Positions 33,901 through 46,107 of a stretch of 64,000 nt of DNA are shown here, piece after piece. The translations under genes and the position numbers were made by a program. The stretch is from Pseudomicrostroma phylloplanum (lineage: Eukaryota; Basidiomycota; Exobasidiomycetes; Microstromatales). Every line of letters starts with the position of its first letter. Position 1 is the first letter of the stretch. Below the pieces are notes generated by a model. That model worked only from the letters and a program-made list of their open reading frames with translations. It did not search any database and had not been told where the DNA came from. The stretch lies in NCBI GenBank assembly GCA_039545275.1, contig BCHS01000019.1, positions 310,001 to 374,000 of the forward strand. The letters run 5' to 3'.

Positions 33901-36900
33901 AAGAATGGACCGCCTCGTTACCTCACCTTCTACATGGTTGTGCGCTTCCCCAAGGGCGGGCGAGCCTATTCGCGACCAGGCTACTCTCGACAGAGCACCT
34001 GGGGTGGGAAGAGGACCAGGACCATCTCTTCCACTGCACCCCTTGTCAATGAGTTGCCGACTGCCGAAGAGGGGGAGACGACTCTCACATTTACCCCCAC
34101 CAAGACGGCGACTTCCTCCAACGGGACGACTTCGCCAGGCTTGACGCCCGCGGAGCTTGCTCAGATGCAGATGTCGCGGCGGTCTCCAGATCACCATCGC
34201 ACCAGCGGCGACGAGAGGCATGGCGGTAGCAATGCAATCTACAACTATCGGTCAGGCAACAGCAGCAATGTTTCTCTGCCGGCCTCGCCTGCCATTGGCG
34301 GGGCAGTAAATCTGACATTGGAGACAAAGGCCGAGTTGCCGCGCGTTGGTAGCTCGACGAGCCTTTCTGCTCGCTCTGCTACTCCCAATAGGGCTCGCAA
34401 GAACTCGAAGCCACAGAAGCCCCACCGGAACAAGGTCTACTTGGATCTGTCGGATGAGAGGGCGCTGGAAGTGGTGCGAAAGGCATTGGCCGTGGGAGGT
34501 ACAGTCGACGATTCGCCAAAGGACGACGCCTCTCACTCTTTGATCGTCAGAGGACGAGCAGGCGTGGATGCTGCGCCTCTGTTGGAGAGGAGTGAGCCGG
34601 GTACGCCCAACACCCGCGATCAGAAGACGGCCTCCTCGAGTCGAAGCAGAGACGGCAGGGCCATGAGCTACCAGGGTTCGCGCGGTGGCAGGTCCTCGGG
34701 TCCTGTCGGAGCCAGTACGATGCGTGCAGTGACCAACTCGGACGAGCTCGACTCACCGCGGTCTCGGAGTACCGAGAAGAGAGTGTCCCCTCACGGAGGG
34801 TCCACAGGCAGTGGTACTCCTCGAGCTGGACGATCTGCTGGGCCTCCTGTCAACAGAAGCAGGAGATCGTCTGCTGTCGAGTCGTTGCTTGAGAAGTTTC
34901 CCGATGCGCCGAGGGTGGCGCAGAAGGACGCTGAAGAGCAGCAGACCAGAGGCAGAGGGCTCGTCAGGACGGCAGGAGCCCCGCTGAACATGCCCACTCC
35001 CTCTGGCGCATCAGAGTATGTCGCATCTGCCAAGCAGGCACCTTCGCTCCTCTCGTCTGAACCCGTCAAGGAAGAAGCTATCTCGGAGGACAATCTGCCT
35101 CAGCTCATCGAAGACCTGCAGGCAGCGCTAGGCAGCCTCTGCGGACCTGCGGCCGCTATGGAGGGATCTTCGGCGACTTTGTCACCTCGTGTTCGCACGA
35201 CGGACCTCAATGGCTCGCGCCAGCAAGTGCGCACCCTACTCCAAGACGTCCATCATCGTTTCGCAGATGAATCGACATCCTCCGCCCCTCCAGCCCGACT
35301 AGAGGAGACGATCTCTCGCAATCTCTTCCCGCTTCTTGCGGCTCTCTCTCCTGCTACGGGCTTGGTGGCCACGGAGTCGCTTGGTCTTCCCGAGGTTGGC
35401 GTTGCTGTCGAGCGGCAGTCTACCCTCAGAGGTCTGGCGAGAAGCTGTCTCGGCGTAGTGGCGCGCATCGGTAGTCCGAGAGAAGTGCTGATGGCCGTTC
35501 AGGAGCGACTGGAAGCTCTGCTCCGAGAAGGGCAGCGTGACAGTATGGATCGTACTTCGTCGTCTCGTCTGGACAAGGAGCTGGAGGATATCCCTGGCGA
35601 AGCGCTCCCGCCCCTCAATGGTTCGATCGGGGCTTCATCTGCCACGGCTCCCGAATGGCTGGGCGCGCTTGAGGTTGCGGGCTTGATCGCTGTTCTCACC
35701 GAAAGCTTGCCAAGACTCAAGACGAACAAGGTGGAAATGTTCCTCTCACCGCTTGCGCGCTTGCTGCCGGAAGCTGCACGAGTCCTTGTCAAGAGAGTCC
35801 CCGCCGCCGTCTCGCAAGACGCTCTGCAGGCGAACAAGACTTCGCGACCGCAAGTCGCCGTGCAGGTCGTGCAAGCCCTGATGGACTTCATCCACGCAGC
35901 CCTGCAGTGGGTTCGCGCGCGAGAAGGTGCTGGACAGGACGACACGCCCGAGGAGTTGGTGGCCATTCTGCTCGTGTCCTTTGCCTCGCTTGCTTCATCT
36001 CTACCGCCCATCTCTGAGAGTGCGGACTCGCAGAAGCCCCTCTCCGAACAGTACTTTTTGCAGAAGAATCCACGGTATCGTCTCGATGGTCCGGCTTCCT
36101 CCTCGCAAGCTCCAACATCAGCCTCTTCCCCTGCTCCGACGCTAAGAGAGCTCACTCAGAGTCCAGTGAACCACACGGTCAACCACAGCCATGATATCTG
36201 GATCACGCTGCGCAAGACGTGCGACGCATTGCATGTAGACTTGCTGGAGGTGGCATTTGCCAAGAGGCTGCCGCGTACGGCCAGTGGACGCGAGCCCAAT
36301 AGCGCAAGCGGTGGCGACAGTGAAGGCAAGGCGAGCATTCGTCGACAGGAGGACCATGCGTCTACCATGGACGTCACTTCGCAGCTGGGCGCTTTCCTGC
36401 TCTACGTCAAGCTTCAAGCCCGCACACGACTCAACAGCGGGTCTTCTACTGGTACTGCACAGACTGCCGACGAGCGTTCGCGCCTCTGGTCACAAGGAGA
36501 GGCTCTGAGCTTGCTGGCCGACTCTCTCGGTTTGCTTGCGGCTGGTCTGGGAGCCAATCCCCCCACGACTTCCAGCTCGAGCGTAACCCAAGCCAGTGGA
36601 GGCACCGAGGGCCAGCTGCCTGACTGCGCCCTCCTGTACACGATCTGGTGTCTGGAATGCGTCGCATCCGGCGCAGCAGTCGAAGAGAAGGTGCTACTTC
36701 CTCTTGTACAGCTCCTCTCTACGCACGCGGCGCTCAGCCCACTTCCCTCGAGCAGACACATCGCCTTCACTCTGCTGCGCACATTACTCCTCGAGCACAC
36801 GCCCAGCCGCGAGACGCAGTTGGACCTCTTCCGCGACTTGATCGCCGAGAGTCCCTTCCCCCAGCTCAAGTCGGCAAGTGTAGCTATCCTGCGAGAGCTA

Positions 36901-37761
36901 GTGCAGTCCAGCCGCGAGCAAAGGGACTCGGAGGGCCTTCTGGGAGAATTGCAGGACCTCGTCTTTGTTGTGCCTGCGCCTGTGCCGCTGCCTGGTGGAG
37001 AAGAGAGGTCAGGGGCAGAAGGCGCAGAGGGCTCTTCGTCGGATGCAGCTTCTGCTTCAGCGTCCTTGCCGGCGTCGGAAGATCTCTCGAAGGCCAAGAC
37101 CTACCTTGAGGAGCAAGGGCCCTGGCTCATCGAAGGGCTCAACCTCCTCTTCCTCGTCCTCTCCCGAAGTCAGAGCCAGAGTCAGAAGGTCGGGGGCGCA
37201 TCATCGTCCGGAGCGTCACAGTCCACTGCGCTGCGACTGGAAAGCGTACAGACAGACTTCCTTGAGCCAATCAGGACGTTCCTCCACGCCTGGCGCACGT
37301 CCCAGGACGCAACAGGATCGGCAGCTCTACCGACCGCTGTGCTGGGCGGACAACCTTCCGCCAGTCCAGCTCAGACGGGTGTAGAAGTCAGATCGGGGTC
37401 CGGCTCGGCCTCCGGATCTGAAGTCGTAGCTTCTCCTCCACAGGACAAGATGACGGGTACACCGGCAGCCTCAGCTGTAGCAACAGCAGCTTCAGCTTCG
37501 GCTTCGGCAACGGCTCTACCGCGCGTGTCCACCCCCTCCTCCTCGTCCATGGGCCACTCTGCTTCTCACCCCTACTCGCACTCCCACGCCGGATCGCATT
37601 CCCACTCGCATGCGGGGTCGCAGAGTGGGCGATCCGTTCGCGCTACCCTCGAGATGCACATCGAGCTGCTGCAGGTCGCACTGAGCAGGGTCGAGGAGGT
37701 CTGGCCAGCCGCTGCATCTGCGTCTGCTTCTGCGACGACTGGGCCTGAAGCGGACTCGTAA
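30940..37761 (+). CDS. Very large Ser/Thr protein kinase with long non-kinase tail
   Basis: Serine/threonine protein kinase of 2241 residues; I cannot name an orthologue. Exons 30940-32139 and 32236-37761 join in phase 0 (GTGAGC donor, CGCAG acceptor). Residues 1-370 are Ser/Pro/Gln-rich and end in a short helical stretch (WTVEDVLPVLEEIEGKTYE). The kinase domain spans about 418-700: LGRGKFSTVF, Lys446 in ELSAVKHT, HRDIKPENI (Asp549), DFG at 568 and the activation segment CCGSPAFHCPEI, where Cys replaces the usual Ala of APE. All catalytic residues are present. The tail has a disordered Ser/Thr-rich half containing two isolated conserved-looking blocks (YIKYCLRCAGILYHSW; YLTFYMVVRFPKGGRAYS), then a helical, armadillo-like region (about 1380-2060) and a His-Ser repeat near the end. 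ATG 30940 is the first in-frame ATG; the frame upstream opens only with TTG. Confidence 0.85.
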
Positions 37762-38954
37762 ACTTCTTCATGGTGGTGGGAGCGGCCCTTGTACGACTTT
37801 CAACACTTGATCCGCCGCACATTCACCGCACTTGCTCTTCCTCCTCCTCTTCCTCATGCTCTTCTTTCACCATCCCTGCATTTCGTCTGTCTTGTCTTAA
37901 GTCGCTTCCTTCCCCTTCACTTCGCTTCGCTCCACTTCACTTCATCGCACACTTCATGTCATGTCATGTTCCCACTCCACTCAACTCATTGGCAAATGCA
38001 AATAGTAGACTCGAATTGCTTCAGTGCATTGGAGACGGAGAAGGGAAGAGGGTGCGAGCAGCTAACATCTACTGACGTGTGGAAAATGAGCACACAGGAA
38101 AGGCGGGGAAAGGTCAAGCGAGCATGTTCCGCAAGGTGTACAGCGACGGCGGCGTGTCCCTCTTTGTATCTCAAACCGCCACGGCCTCTCCCCATGTCAT
38201 CGTCATCCTAATCGCCCTCTCAATGGAGTCCGTCTGTCGTCTTTCGGTCTAGCAAATCCAGGATCCGATTGCAAATTACTTGAGTTAGCAAGGCAAAACG
38301 CCCTTCGTCATGCCCAGCAGAGAGGGGGACACAGGAGACGAGACGAGAGGATGCACAGTGCAGGATGAAGAATGCAGGACAGGGGTGGGCTACGAAGTGA
38401 AGGCAAGTGGGCGTGGGCACGAGGCGTGGGTGTGCAAAGGCAGAGGCAGCAGCGAGACGGGACCAGGAGGGGCAGTGGGTCGAGGAGAGGGATTTGCAAG
38501 GTGACGCTCCACAATCACCCGACCACTTGCCTTTCGTCTGTCCGTCCGCCGATGCTCTGTCCTTTCTCGATCAACCTAAGCCATCACCGCAATACCCTCT
38601 GCCCTCGTCCACTAGCCGCCCGCCGCGGCCCAGCCCGCACAGCACGGGATCTTCCCGGCTGTCTCTCTTGCTGGCTGCCTTGTTCCTCTATCCTCTCGGG
38701 AACCTTCGCCTCTTCATGTCATGGACCGCTTCGCTCCGAGCGGCGAGCACTGAGTTCCTTTGTGCCTGCACAGGCGTGCGAAGGCCCGATCCGCATCTAG
38801 GGCCCTAGGTCTTGTCGTCATAATTTGCGTGTGTGACTAAGCACCATCTCTAAGTGTGTGTACCGCTCTATCGTCAAGGAGGGACAGCTCCGTTCGGGGT
38901 TCCCGCCCAAGTCGCCCAGACGGGCCTGGCCAGGCCAGGCCAGGCCAGGCAGCA
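37762..38954. other. Convergent intergenic 1.2 kb
   Basis: The 3' flanks of the kinase and the mitochondrial carrier meet here. No gene supported on either strand. Short CTTCACTT-like repeats lie near 37910-37965, and a CCAGG array lies next to the carrier stop codon. Confidence 0.55.
38925..38949. repeat. CCAGG tandem array with palindrome beside carrier stop codon
   Basis: CCTGGCCAGG is a perfect 10-base palindrome followed by further CCAGG units, ending 6 bases from the stop codon of the carrier gene. In that transcript it could fold as a hairpin at the start of the 3' UTR. Confidence 0.7.
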
Positions 38955-40479
38955 CTACCGCTCCTCTCTCGTACCCTGCTCGCCTCCATCCACCGCGTCC
39001 CCCTTGCCCCCCCCACCACCACCACTGGTGAGGTGCTGCATCATCACCTCGTACGTGAGGATAGTGAGCGCGCTCGAGGGCACTGTGCGCACCAGGTTGA
39101 CGCCCATGCCGTTGTAGAAGCCCCGCAGGCCCTCTTCGCGGAAGATGGTTCCCACTGTGCGCAGTAGAGAGGTGTACTTTTGCGGTGGGACTTCGGTCGC
39201 TGCTGCTGCTGAGGAGGAGGCTGTGGCTGCTGTGGACGAGGTGGACTGGAGACGTGTCCGGAGAGAGTGCGGAGAGAAGTGCGAAGGGAGCGCTCTTGTG
39301 CTAAGTGTGGATGCAGTGCTGGACGTGTGATGCCGCCGTGTGTCTATTGTGTGTGTACTTGAGCTGCTGCTAGCCGCTACGGTCGAGTATCCTCTTCTGG
39401 TGTCGGAACCTGCTCCCGCTGCCGCCGGTGCCGCGGCCGAGCTGCGTATCGATTGGCCCTCCTGGGCTCTATGCGCTGCTGTCGCTGCTGCTGCTGCTGC
39501 CTTGGGGGCCTTAGTCCGGGGGTGCATCTGCAACCGTGTCCGGACCACCTCGTGCGGGTAGGTCAGCACGCTCGCAATCATCTTTGCCGAGCTGGAGCAA
39601 GCAAGGATCACCCTGGGAGGCAGATCTGCTCCTCCTAGCCCACCTTCACCATTCGAGCCCGAGGCTTCCCTAGCCCAGGACTTGAAGGTCTCGTAGAGGG
39701 GAAACTGCACTGCTACGTGAGATACGCCCATCAGAGAGGGGAGAAGACCACGGTAGAAGCCTCGGGGACCTTCTTCCTGCATGATCCGGATGAAGGCATC
39801 GAGGGTGTGCTTGTAGGGTGGTGGCTGCATTGGATCCCGGGGCTTGGCAGATTGTAGCTGAGCAGACGTAGGGAGAGGAGGACAAGATACGACTGTCAGC
39901 GACCGACCGTCCTCGCTGATATGCTCTCTCATCTCGACAACTCACCATAAATCTCGTCTTGACCACCCACAGCGGACTAGTACACACTGTACTGGCCCCG
40001 CCGGCCATGAGTGCACTAGCAATGTGATTGATAAAGTCCTCCTCTCCATCCCCTGCATTCTTGGCCAGGAACTCCTTACAGCCATCGTAGACGGTAAAGT
40101 AGATTGCCCAAGTGGGAAGGTAGCCAAAGATGGTCGGGCCAAGCCCCCGGTAGAAGCCTCGGATGCCGTCGTACTTGTAGATTGTCCGTAATGTGCCCAG
40201 CAGTCCTCTATACACCCTGTCTCCCTCTCCATCAAATGCATGAGGCGGGAGTGATGCTCCTCTCATAGCCGCACTGCCTCCTCTCACTGCTGCTGCCGCC
40301 CCGTTGTTGGAAGGGCCTGCTATCGATCCACCGCCCACTGATGTCGGAGGTCTGGCTGCGGGCTTCGATGTGCTCTGAGCCTGCAGCTTCGTCTTGACGA
40401 CGTCCAGGGGACATGTGACGATGGAAGACACTAGACCTGCGCACGCCCCCGCAATGGCCGAGGGCCCCAACGTCGGCAT
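38955..40479 (-). CDS. Mitochondrial carrier, NAD+/nucleotide type (Ndt1/Rim2-like)
   Basis: Inner-membrane solute carrier of the SLC25 family, closest by eye to NAD+ and pyrimidine-nucleotide carriers (Ndt1/Yia6, Rim2). Exons 40479-39946 and 39857-38955, phase 0, 478 residues. The three repeats each show the family signature: CPLDVVKTKL (Pro24), SPLWVVKTRF (about 169) and YPHEVVRTRL. The block GYLPTWAIYFTVYDGCKEF is diagnostic of the NAD/pyrimidine/folate carrier branch. Two low-complexity insertions enlarge it beyond the usual 300-380 residues: an Ala/Gly/Pro-rich loop after the first signature and about 110 Ser/Thr/Ala/His-rich residues after the third. The protein ends with a Gly-rich tail. 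Substrate is inferred. Confidence 0.88.
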
Positions 40480-41559
40480 GGTTGTCGAGCGCTGGCGGTC
40501 GGTGTGGAGCTGAGCTGGATCAGTGGCTGCCCAGACTGGCTTGAGTGTAGAGGTATGAATGCCAGTGCGAGTTTACGGGGCGAGACAGAGTGGACGACTC
40601 TTGGGTCCTGGTCTCAATGGAAGGTAACCTTGCGGAGGCCTGTGGCTATCGGAGAGGAAGGAGAGGCGTTGCTGGCCCGCGGAATGGACGACAAACTCCT
40701 TGGCAGATAGCAGGCGATGAGCGATGTCGTGGTAGTTGACCTTGAGAGATTCAATGACGAGAGACAGCGAAGACAGTATTCTTCGCAAGAAGGGCAGATG
40801 CTATCCCACTAGTGAGTTGTCACGTCTCGAAGTCGTGTGCGGCTAAGCCTCGAGAGCGGTGTATGATGAGGCGAGAGATTGCTCGACGGAGCTTTGCGTT
40901 TCCGGAGTGGTCTTAGTCGGTGTGAAGCAAACTGAGACGACGAGTAAGTTGACGAAGTGGCGGTATCACTGGTAAGAGGGTGATGCTGCTGCCGTATCGA
41001 GGTGGCCGAGGCGATCTCAGGAAGACGACAGGGACGGAGTGCGGGTGCGGGTGCGGGTGGTCTGACCGCCTGATGCGCCGACGGGGCTGTGGGCGGCTGT
41101 CCGGGGGTGCGGGGGGTGGGCCTCTGGTCTAGTCTACCACGGGGATGGTGGGCAGGGTGGCGAGGTATGGTACGGAGGGATGATAAGGTGGAAGGAGAAT
41201 GTGTACGGACGAGAAGACGACGACGGACGACGAACGACGGACGATTGGGAGTCCGGAGGATGTGGTGCAACGGATGAACAGCCAGGCGCACGGCGGAGCA
41301 TCAGATCATCCCGCCATCCATCACTGGCGCACAGGCGCAACCTCTCTCCACAGGCCACGCTCTCTCTCCCCCCACGAAGCGCGTCATGAAATCAAGTTCA
41401 ACCCCCGCCTTGCCCACACCAGACCAGATATCCTTCGCCGGTCAGGGAAGGGCAAGCACTGCGTACATCAATCGTAGCAGGATGACGGCAGTACAACAGG
41501 CGTGACGCAAGAGCATGGTCACAGCACGAGTCTCGTTAGACTTCTCAGTTCAGCACTTT
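40480..41559. other. Intergenic 1.1 kb: carrier promoter and acyl-peptidase 3' flank
   Basis: No gene supported; open frames here are low-complexity. Contains a G-quadruplex-like stretch at 41031-41057. Confidence 0.5.
41031..41057 (+). repeat. Four GGG runs, potential G-quadruplex upstream of carrier
   Basis: GGG runs at 41031, 41043, 41049 and 41055, the last three spaced by TGC. It lies about 550 bases upstream of the carrier start codon, on the strand opposite the gene. Confidence 0.6.
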
Positions 41560-44150
41560 TCAATTCACCTCTTCTCCTCTCCTCGCCTCCTCGAACCACT
41601 TCCATGTGGCTAGCCACGCACCCCGAGCACTCTCCACAGTGTCCAGCGCATGATCCGCGCCCTTGAACCACAGACACTCCGCTCTCAGTCGACTTCCTTC
41701 CCGTCTTCTGTCTTGGTCCGTCTGGCGCTCGAGACGAGATCGAAGGGCGTGATAGTATGCCAGCCCTTGTGTCGGAGGCACACGCTGGTCGCTATCGCCC
41801 AGCAGCATCAGCACTGGCGCCTCGACCTTGTCCACCAGCCGCGCGGGAGATGCATCCGACAGCGTCTTGAAGTTCTCTGGACTCAGAAAGGGAGGTGGTG
41901 CATCAAAGGGGTAGGGCAGGCCAAACTCAGCCATGTCCCTGCGGCGGACGCAAAAATGGGGTTCTCTTGTCAGTCGAAGAATCCCGTCACGTAGCGTCGA
42001 CATCCTACTCACCAGTCTCGGATGTCAGTGGTAGCCCACATCTCCCCAACGTGTGTGACAGGGTTCCGCAAAGCAATCGCCTTCCACAAACCCTTGGTAT
42101 CATCTCGCCCGGCGAGATGGCAGCCTATGAATCCTCCATGAGATCCTCCCTGGAAGTACACCTGGTCTTTGTCAGCCACGCCCTCCTCAATCGCCCACTT
42201 GATCGTCGCAACACAGTCGTCGATATCCAATGTCCCGCACTTGCCCACAAGGGAATTGACGAATGTTGGCGAGCGGCCGGTAGAGCCATGATAGTTGGGC
42301 AAGATGACAGTATATCCCAGCAGTACAAGGGCAGACACCCCAGGGCTCCAGTCTGTTGTAGAAGCGCCGTGCGGACCGCCGTGAGGGTAGAGGATACAAG
42401 GGCCGGCTTCGCTAGAAGCTTCGCGAGGGCTGACCACAATGGCCTCGATAGTGTCTTCTGGCCGCTCTGCCAACTCTCCAGACCGAATAAGAGCGGTATG
42501 GGGAATCTTCACCACCCGCGCAGTGGTTGTTCTCAGGCGTTCATCAACATCTTCCGCTCCTCCTCCTCTACCAGCAGCCCAAAGTATCTTCCGAAGCTTC
42601 ACTTTGTCATCTTTCTCATCAAACTCCCACAGATGGAGCATAGGGAGGTGTCCGAAACGTGAGGAGCTGGTAAGATATTGCCGCCTAGTGGCGGATACGG
42701 CCAGCAACGTCTCAGATAAGCCTTCAGAAGATTGGCGGTTTTGAACCTCACCATTGTCTAGGCGGTGGACACGAACTAGCCCTGTACACCCATGGGTACT
42801 GCCGAGCGCAAGATACCCCTCCCCTCCGACTTCGAAGAAAGGTTGTTTGGCGAGCTGCCCCAGATATTGTCCTTTTGCGAACGGCAGGAGTTCAGCGAGC
42901 TCAAGAGTGCCCTGCAAGTCTGCTGTAGCTTTCATGACTGCAGATGAGGAGTTGTGAGGGCCTCCGGAGGGCGTTTCGAGCCATACGAGAACCCAATCGT
43001 ACAGTTTCCCGCGAGAAGTGTAGGAAGGAAGGGCTCGAGGAGAGCGGGCAGATCTTCCTGGGAGGCTGATCACCGTCATGTCCGTGAACTTCCACCGCAT
43101 TACTTCTGCCTTCTTGATGACGTGACGTCGTTGCATGCTCCTTCCAGAGTGTTCTGCTGCCTCAAGTGAGGGGACTTTGAGAAGTTGTAAAGTCGAGGGT
43201 CGGTTTGTGCAGTAGACTTGCCCAAGTCTGCGGCCGCCACTAACGGCGTCATAGCCAGTGGCCGCGATCGTATCGTATCCAGCGAAACAGGCTTGAGCCA
43301 GCAGGCGACCTTTGACTGGACTGATGAGCTGAATCAGCCTCACCGGTCGTTTCCTGCTGAGCTGTAAGAGAAATAGTCCAGGCTGAAAATCCTTGGCAAA
43401 TTTCTCGCCCATGGGGGCTTGGTATCTGAAACGTTCCAGAGGATCCTCTTCGGAAAGATCGGAGGTCGTGTCTGCCCCGTAAAGAATAGAGACATCTTCG
43501 CCTTCGCCTACTGTACCGTCTTGTTTATAGTTCCTGTCGAGAGTTGCACTGCTGCTCGAAAACGTTTCTGCGAAGCGGGGGGCGACAGGAGAACAAGAGA
43601 GATTGCGGTGTTCAGTATAGCATAGACTGCAAGCCGCCGCTGGGCCACAGTACTGACCATCGGTGGCAAAGCTGCCATGGGCTTCGGTGACCTCGACACA
43701 GTACATACGAGTTGTGTAGCGCCACGCTTCCACGAATCTTCGTGTTTTGTCATGAACAGTCTGTTCCCGCAGCGTCACGCGGAACCAAGGGAACCTGTCG
43801 AAAGCAAAGTCAAGCTTGACTGCAGGATCTACGGCTACACCTGCAAGTGTCGAAAGGGAGTCAGATATGCCTGGAGTAGCCACTTCTGGCTTGTTGGGTA
43901 TCTGGAGGACTCTTTGCGATGTAGTCATACTGGCATGATCCTTGTTATTGAGGGTCAAGATGACAGTCTCGTTGGCGCTTCCTGTGAATTCCGCCTTGGC
44001 AATGGTCGGCACCTCGGCCAGGCGCTCATAAAGAGCAGCCGCCTCTTGTAGCGAAGTGTCCGACGACATGTCTTCCATTGGTGCGTCCATTGCGGGACGT
44101 GTCTGCTGCGCACTGCCTCCTGAGGGCTGTGAGTAGGAGCAGAGGTCCAT
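41560..44150 (-). CDS. Acylaminoacyl-peptidase (S9C prolyl-oligopeptidase family)
   Basis: Serine peptidase that removes N-acylated amino acids from blocked peptides in the cytosol. Exons 44150-42013 and 41938-41560; the splice splits the Trp codon in TDIRDWDMAEFGLPYPF, a stretch conserved in the animal enzyme (TDIPDW). The 838 residues comprise an N-terminal beta-propeller (about 1-560) and an alpha/beta-hydrolase domain. The catalytic triad is visible: Ser670 in GGSHGGF, Asp763 in GDSDQRVP and His809 in KGADHALDTVES, with the oxyanion strand ILYPHGGPHG earlier. ATG 44150 is the most likely start; a nearer ATG (MSSDTSLQEAAALYERL) 29 residues on is possible, since family proteins conserve only the later helix. 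It shares a 260-base divergent promoter with the MDR dehydrogenase. Confidence 0.93.
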
Positions 44151-44410
44151 GGTTGCGTTGCTCTCGAGATTGAGCAAAGCAAGGTCTGTGCAGATCTCCC
44201 TTTTCCGGTCCGATTGTCCGCGACGCCAATCGCCGGCTTCCCCGCACTCTGGCCGCACAAAAGCCGAGGCCGAAGACAGCCGGGGCAGTTTCTCCACACC
44301 CGCATGACCCCACATACCACACACCATCCCTACCAATCCTTCGCGGCGCTTCGTAAAGATCAGCACTTCTATATCACCACTACGACACTATCATACCGTC
44401 TAGTCTAGCC

Positions 44411-45819
44411 ATGTCGCTACCCTCTGATCAGCTCGCTCTGCGACTCTATGCTCCCACGTCCAAGGGCTCCCGAAGCGAAGCCAAAGTGGAGCGCATCCTC
44501 GTGCCCCCTCGTCCTTCCACCTCTTCCAGCGACGAGCTCGTCCTCGCAGAGATCCAAGCAGCGGGATTCAACAGGCGGGAAGAATGGTCCATGATGGGCG
44601 CGTACCCGGGACTGACGTACCCGTCCACAATGGGCTGTGATGCCGTAGCAACGATTCACGGAGATAAGTCGGGCAAGAGGTATGTCATCAATCCCACCGT
44701 GGGGTGGGCCTCCTCCACCGAAGCCCCGGAAGCCTCTGTACCTCCTGCCTCTGGAGAGGCAAACGAGTACGGTGGAAAGGGCTTTGGAATACTGGGAGGG
44801 ACCAAGGCTACCAATGGTGAGGGCACCTTTCAGGAGTACCTCTGGGTGAGAAAGGCAATGCTGGTGCCCTGTCCTGAGCACCTCACCGCCACACAGGCGG
44901 CGGCCCTACCTTGCGGAGGAGTGACAGCATACCGGTGAGTGGAAGCTTGCGTTCTTCCGCTCTGCCCACATGTATGATGAGCTCATTCGATCGTGGTTCC
45001 GTCCTCTCTTTCGCAGAGCCCTCTTCACAAAAGGCCAGGTCTCCTCAGGAAACAACGTCCTCATCACCGGCATTGGCGGGGGCGTAGCTCTCCTCGCGCT
45101 ACGCATGGCAGTCGCAGTCGGCGCTAACGTCTACGTCACCGGCGGCTCGCAAGAGAAGATCGACTATGCAGTCAAGGCTGGGGCGAAGGGTGGGGCCAAT
45201 TACAAGGACAAGGATTGGGAGAAGACGATCAGGGGTTTGTTGCCCAAGGAGAGGAGTTATATCGATACTGTCATCGATAGTGCTGGTGGTGGGATCGTGG
45301 GAAGCAGCATCAAGAGTGGACTGAAGGACGGTGGGAAGATTGTCATCTTTGGCATGACTGGAGGGCCAAAGGTAGAGGTCACGATGAGGGAAGTGCTCAA
45401 GAATGTCGAAGTCCTCGGTGAGTCAGCGCGAGGGAATGGGTCGCAAGCGTAGTATGTGCTGAACCATCTGGTGTTGCTCATCCGCCCTTCATACCTCTTT
45501 GCCAGGCTCAACAATGGGCTCACTGGAAGAGTTCAAGCAGTGCGTCGCCCTGGTAGCCAAGCACAAGATCATACCAGACGTTGACACTACCCTCGACAGC
45601 CTAGAGAAGGCGCTTGACGGATTCGTGAGTATTTGGAGGGCGTGCTTCTCGACGTGGTAGTACGAGGCACTGTGCTGAGCTAAGAGCCCTCTTCCCCATC
45701 CACACCGACAATGACAGCCTCTACTGGCCGACGCGTCCAAGCGCTCAGGAGGCAAGGTGGTGATGAAGATCAGGGCCGGAGCTGATCAATTGCCTACGAC
45801 GGGAAGCTCTAAGCTCTAG
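44411..45819 (+). CDS. Medium-chain dehydrogenase/reductase (zinc-type alcohol dehydrogenase-like / quinone oxidoreductase)
   Basis: NAD(P)H-dependent MDR-superfamily oxidoreductase of unknown substrate. Exons 44411-44934, 45017-45417, 45506-45624 and 45718-45819 give 381 residues with correct phases at each junction. The N-terminal GroES-like fold includes AGFNRREEWSMMGAYPG and STMGCDAVATIHG, and the nucleotide-binding Rossmann domain starts VLITGIGGGVALLALRMA. Downstream are DTVIDSAGGG and GKIVIFGMTGG. The usual catalytic-zinc cysteine is not seen after the MGCDAVA segment in the expected context, and no structural zinc Cys cluster is present, so it belongs with the zinc-independent group (similar to yeast YOR/YCR-type zinc-free MDRs). 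It is one of two MDR genes in the window. Confidence 0.88.
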
Positions 45820-46107
45820 CCAAAAAGGGGGACAACCGGGAAACAGCCCTTCTCTCGTCCTCTCCTGCTGTATTTCGCTTCGATATTCTTCTGCTCTGCA
45901 GTTGTATAGCTATGAACTATGAGCGAAAGACGAATGCAAGGGTGCAGTTCATGCGATACTTCTCATCGATTATTTGTCCGACTATTCACAACAAATACAA
46001 AAGGGCTGGCAACCTGCACGCTACTCCTCTTCCCATTTTGTCCTCCTGTCAGTCCAACGCTACACTTCGTCGTGGTCTTCCACCGTTCCTGACCACTCTC
46101 CTTGAAC

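Noticed and set aside
40809..41291. A 160-codon minus-strand frame upstream of the carrier
   Set aside because: Basic, Pro/Ser-rich sequence without domains, in a G-rich promoter interval.
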